In this document: positions 61,040-64,000 of the stretch, in pieces | How the letters are laid out: every line of letters begins with the position of its first letter | How positions within the stretch are numbered: position 1 is the stretch's first letter | Assembly (NCBI GenBank): GCA_045636925.1 | Contig: JAZTYK010000032.1 | Span: 35,850-99,849, forward strand | Origin: JAZTYK01 sp045636925 | GTDB lineage: Bacteria > Bacillota > Clostridia > Oscillospirales > Butyricicoccaceae | Direction: 5' to 3' | DNA: 64,000 nt | The notes under the pieces: model-generated | Told to the model about the DNA's origin: nothing | The model's database searches: none | What the model saw: the letters and a program-made list of their open reading frames with translations, nothing else | Program-made: the position numbers and the translations under genes

Positions 61040-61067
61040 TTGTTTCCATAAAAAATCATGTTATACT
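61040..61067 (+). promoter_or_regulatory. Promoter of the DegV gene with overlapping inverted repeat
   Basis: TTGTTT, 16 bases, TATACT preceded by TG. The -35 box lies within the right arm of an inverted repeat GGAAACA (61010-61016) / TGTTTCC (61041-61047), a possible operator. Confidence 0.6.
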
Positions 61068-61116
61068 ATAATGTGGTAGATTATATATGTTCTATTATGC
61101 AGGAGGTTTAACCAGT

Positions 61117-61995
61117 ATGAATAAAACTGCTGCTACAGTCGCGATTCTTACTGACTCAAACTGTGACTTAAAGCAAGAATATTTTGACCAATATCCCCTG
61201 TTTAAATTGCCGCTGATCATCAATGATGGATCGCGCTCTTATCGGGATGAGATTGACATCACCGTAGAAGAAGTTCATGCCCGGCAAAAAACGGAGAACT
61301 TCAAGACCAGTCTGCCCCGTATGGATGACATCGAGGCCACCCTTGCCAAGATTAAGGCTGCCGGCTACCAGCAGGTCATCGTGCTGATTTTGTCTGATGC
61401 CTTGTCCAGCGCTTCGAATCTTTTGCGTTTGACTGCGCAGGGGTACGACGGATTGGATATCCGGGTCTTTAACTCCAAGTCCGGCAGCATCGGTGTTGGC
61501 GCCATTGCGCTGCATGCGGCAAAATATGCCGCTGAAGGCGTTCCTTTTGAAGAGCTTCTGGAACTGGTGCCTCAGCTGATTGACGGAGACAAGGTCTTTT
61601 TTGCCATCAACACCATGGAATATCTGCAGCGCGGCGGCCGCATCGGCCGTGCCACCGCAGTGATGGGCGGACTTTTGGATATCAAACCCATTCTGACCTT
61701 TGACAGTGACGGCGTGATTGCCACTGCCGCCAAGATCCGCGGCCGCAAGGCAATTCAACCCAATCTGGTTAAGCTGATCACCGATCATGTTGCACAACGC
61801 CCCGGTTGCCCTTATGACCTGTTGGTCTGCGATGGCGGCGCACCGGAGGAAGCAGATGCACTGGAGGCAGAACTCCGCGCAGCCCTGCCCGATATCCGCC
61901 AAGTACTTCGCGGCACGTTGTCCGCCACCCTGACGGTGCATTTGGGACCGTACATGTTGGGCGCAGGCATTCAGTTTTTGCCCGAAAAACAGTAA
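61117..61995 (+). CDS. DegV family fatty-acid-binding protein
   Basis: A 292-residue DegV protein. Members bind a fatty acid and, as FakB, present it to the FakA kinase for acyl phosphate formation. Conserved parts: ILTDSNCDL near 8-16, TSLPRMDDIEATLAKIKA near 70, LILSDALSSASNLLRL near 95-110, and GRIGRATAVMGGLLDIKPIL near 180-200. AGGAGG lies 10 bases before the ATG at 61117. FakA is not in the window. Confidence 0.92.
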   Translation: MNKTAATVAILTDSNCDLKQEYFDQYPLFKLPLIINDGSRSYRDEIDITVEEVHARQKTENFKTSLPRMDDIEATLAKIKAAGYQQVIVLILSDALSSASNLLRLTAQGYDGLDIRVFNSKSGSIGVGAIALHAAKYAAEGVPFEELLELVPQLIDGDKVFFAINTMEYLQRGGRIGRATAVMGGLLDIKPILTFDSDGVIATAAKIRGRKAIQPNLVKLITDHVAQRPGCPYDLLVCDGGAPEEADALEAELRAALPDIRQVLRGTLSATLTVHLGPYMLGAGIQFLPEKQ

Positions 61996-62025
61996 TCCTC
62001 TCGGAAGGAAACAGAAAGATATAAT

Positions 62026-63405
62026 ATGATAAGTCTGAAAAAACTCTTTGAACCCACAGATATGACTGCGGGAACCCCCTGGAAGAGCATCGTTATGTTT
62101 TCCGTCCCCATGCTCATCGGCAATATTGCCCAGCAGCTTTACAACACAGTGGACAGCATCGTGGTAGGCCATTATGTAGGTGACAACGCCCTTGCATCCG
62201 TTGGCAGCGCCGCGCCTCTGCTGAACCTGCTGCTTGTTTTGTTTGTGGGTATTTCTGCCGGTGTTGGCATCATGGTTGCCCAATATTTTGGTGCCAAAGC
62301 CCGGGAGGAGCTGTCCCATACCATCGGCACCTGCATCACACTGACCGCTTTGGTTTCCCTTGTGCTGATGGTCGTATCGCCCTTCATCATCAAGCCGCTT
62401 CTGAAGCTGCTGAATACGCCTGCTTCGATATTAAATGACTGTGCCGGCTATCTGACCATTTTGATGGTAGGCATTGCAGGCATGGCGTTCTACAATATCC
62501 TCGGCGGTGTTCTTCGCGGTATGGGCGATTCTTTTTCTGCCCTGCTTTATCTGCTGATTGCCACCGTGCTGAACATCGGTCTGGATCTGCTGTTTGTAGC
62601 AGTATTCCACATGGGTGTTGCCGGCGTTGCTTTGGCAACTGCCATTGCACAGTTTATTTCTGCGATTTTCTGTCTTAGAAAGCTCATGCGGATGCGGGAG
62701 CTGTTTGATTTGAACAAGGAACAACTGCGGATGAGCCGCCAACACATCGCCCGCATCGTGAAGCTGGGTCTTCCCTCCGGTATCACACAGGCAATTTTCT
62801 CTTCTGCTATGATCCTTGTGCAGTCCTTGACCAATAGTTTTGGTGAGATGTTTATTGCCGCAAACGTCATCGTCATGCGTGTGGATGGCTTTGCCATGAT
62901 GCCCAACATGTCCTTTGGCATGGCGATGACCACCTATACCGGGCAAAATGTTGGTGCACGAAAACTTGACAGAGTAAAGCTAGGCGCCAAGCAGGGCACG
63001 CTGATTGCCGTGGGCTGTTCTGCCGCAATCACCGGTGTCATTCTGCTGTTCGGCAAATATCTGATGGGCATTTTTACCGATACCACCGAACTGGTGCAGC
63101 TGAGCGTATATGTCATGCGCATTCTGGCTGTTGGCTACATTGCCATGGCGGTAACGCAGTCCCTTTCCGGCGTTATGCGCGGTGCCGGTGATACGGTTAC
63201 TCCCATGTGGGTCTCTATGTGTACCACCGTGCTGATTCGCGTTCCTCTGGCATATGCCATTTCTTTCCTCACCAGAAGCCCTGAGAATCCGGTAGGCCTG
63301 TTTGAGTGTATCCCGGTATCGCTGTTGGTTTCCTGGTGCATGGGTGCTATTTTGACCACCTTCTTCTTTATCCGCGGTCGGTGGCAGCGAAAAATTATAA
63401 TGTAA
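62026..63405 (+). CDS. MATE family efflux transporter (second copy)
   Basis: A 459-residue MATE exporter with twelve hydrophobic segments. Typical parts include TPWKSIVMFSVPMLIGNIAQQLYNTVDSIVVGHYVG near the start, GVLRGMGDSFSALLYLLIATVLNIGLDLLFV near 160-185 and the related second-half motif GVMRGAGDTVTPMW near 385. It follows the DegV gene by 30 bases, so the two may share a transcript. It is only a distant relative of the MATE gene at 9105, so not a recent duplication. Confidence 0.93.
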   Translation: MISLKKLFEPTDMTAGTPWKSIVMFSVPMLIGNIAQQLYNTVDSIVVGHYVGDNALASVGSAAPLLNLLLVLFVGISAGVGIMVAQYFGAKAREELSHTIGTCITLTALVSLVLMVVSPFIIKPLLKLLNTPASILNDCAGYLTILMVGIAGMAFYNILGGVLRGMGDSFSALLYLLIATVLNIGLDLLFVAVFHMGVAGVALATAIAQFISAIFCLRKLMRMRELFDLNKEQLRMSRQHIARIVKLGLPSGITQAIFSSAMILVQSLTNSFGEMFIAANVIVMRVDGFAMMPNMSFGMAMTTYTGQNVGARKLDRVKLGAKQGTLIAVGCSAAITGVILLFGKYLMGIFTDTTELVQLSVYVMRILAVGYIAMAVTQSLSGVMRGAGDTVTPMWVSMCTTVLIRVPLAYAISFLTRSPENPVGLFECIPVSLLVSWCMGAILTTFFFIRGRWQRKIIM

Positions 63406-63676
63406 TAATAAAACCGCCTTGCCCCGGCACGGCTGTTTTCTTTTGGGCGGTTTAGAAGCCTTTTGCTTTTCCCTGCCCCGATTCGTTTTTGTGCAATGAG
63501 GCAAAATCGTCTCGTATTTGACTTTTAATCAGGGTCTTGCGCAGTAAACCTGCACAAAATTGTGGATTTCTTCTTTTTTTGCAAAAATAGTCCTTTATTT
63601 TTTATGTGAATTGTAGTAAAATGCATATGTTGGAAATGCCATTCACACAGTATAAAATATATGGAGGATGATGGTT

Positions 63677-64000
63677 ATGAAAAAATTATATCAGGGTAAG
63701 ACCAAGGATGTTTACGAACTGGAAAACGGCAACGTACTGCTGAAGTTCAAAGACGATTGCACCGGCAAAGACGGTGTATTTGATCCCGGCGAAAACAGTG
63801 TTGGCCTTACAATCGAAGGCATAGGCAAAGCCAATCTCCGCACATCTGTATATTATTTCGATCTTCTCCACAAAGCAGGCATCAAAACACACTTTGTAGA
63901 TGCAAACATCGATGATGTTACCATGGAAGTTCTCCCCGGCACAGTGTTTGGTCACGGCTTAGAGGTTATCTGCCGTCTTGTTGCAACAGGCAGCTTCATC
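63677..64000 (+). CDS. purC: Phosphoribosylaminoimidazole-succinocarboxamide synthase (N-terminal part)
   Basis: The first 108 codons of PurC (SAICAR synthetase), which joins CAIR and aspartate in purine synthesis. The start KKLYQGKTKDVYELENGNVLL and the segment DGVFDPGENSVGLTIEG identify the clostridial form. Of three in-frame-looking ATGs, the one at 63677 is 9 bases from GGAGG and is preferred. The frame runs off the right edge. Upstream (63406-63676) only a weak hairpin near 63411-63453 and no recognisable purine riboswitch were seen. Confidence 0.9.
   Translation, partial: MKKLYQGKTKDVYELENGNVLLKFKDDCTGKDGVFDPGENSVGLTIEGIGKANLRTSVYYFDLLHKAGIKTHFVDANIDDVTMEVLPGTVFGHGLEVICRLVATGSFI

Overview
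The window looks like a chromosomal segment of an anaerobic, spore-forming Clostridia bacterium, probably of the Oscillospiraceae/Ruminococcaceae type. The evidence is sporulation genes (yqfC, yqfD, ylbJ-like, spoIVB), a D-alanylation (dlt) operon, the Bacillota gene order yqfC-yqfD-phoH-ybeY-era-yqzL-recO, strong Shine-Dalgarno sites almost everywhere, and roughly half G+C. No ribosomal RNA, CRISPR array or transposase gene was seen. The taxonomic placement is inference.

Layout. 1-8.9 kb: a DUF554 protein (cut by the edge), mutS2, recO with an overlapping yqzL-like gene, era, ybeY, phoH, yqfD and yqfC on the minus strand, then the divergent ylbJ-like gene. 9-16 kb: a MATE exporter, a lipoprotein, tRNA-Leu(UAG), a truncated pyruvate-kinase paralogue, guaB, a HAD phosphatase and a P-loop kinase. 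16-29.5 kb: ileS-divIVA-yggT-sepF (minus), then hlyD-like, hfq, miaA, mutL, mutS and miaB, a tightly packed repair and tRNA-modification operon. 29.5-38 kb: a cell-envelope operon of two lipoproteins (one a transglutaminase), dltA, dltB, dltC, dltD and a previously uncalled dltX, plus an ABC exporter. 38-44.5 kb: a DUF3793 gene behind a promoter with twin palindromes, a GH2 glycosidase with its GPH sugar symporter, and a DUF1576 membrane protein.

44.5-47.5 kb is an accessory island: tRNA-Leu(GAG), a scar of hairpins and phased GTTTCA repeats, an arsenic cassette (arsR, arsP, a Cys-rich thioredoxin-like protein, arsC), and a second phased GTTTCA cluster. Next is a candidate preQ1-type riboswitch with terminator in front of a queuosine-precursor transporter. 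48-55.5 kb holds a PAP2/rhodanese/DUF5058/membrane protein/M20 peptidase cluster and a NhaC antiporter. 55.7-64 kb holds rpe, spoIVB followed by an XRE regulator and a duplicated spoIVB 3' end, a GNAT enzyme, a cyclase, a SPOUT methyltransferase, a DegV protein, a second MATE exporter and the start of purC.

The observations most worth following are the spoIVB tail duplication around the XRE gene, the phased repeats flanking the arsenic cassette, dltX at the distal end of the dlt operon, the riboswitch candidate, the twin operators upstream of DUF3793, and the pyruvate-kinase-like protein that lacks the C domain and potassium-site residues. All calls were made by reading the sequence; no search or folding program was run.
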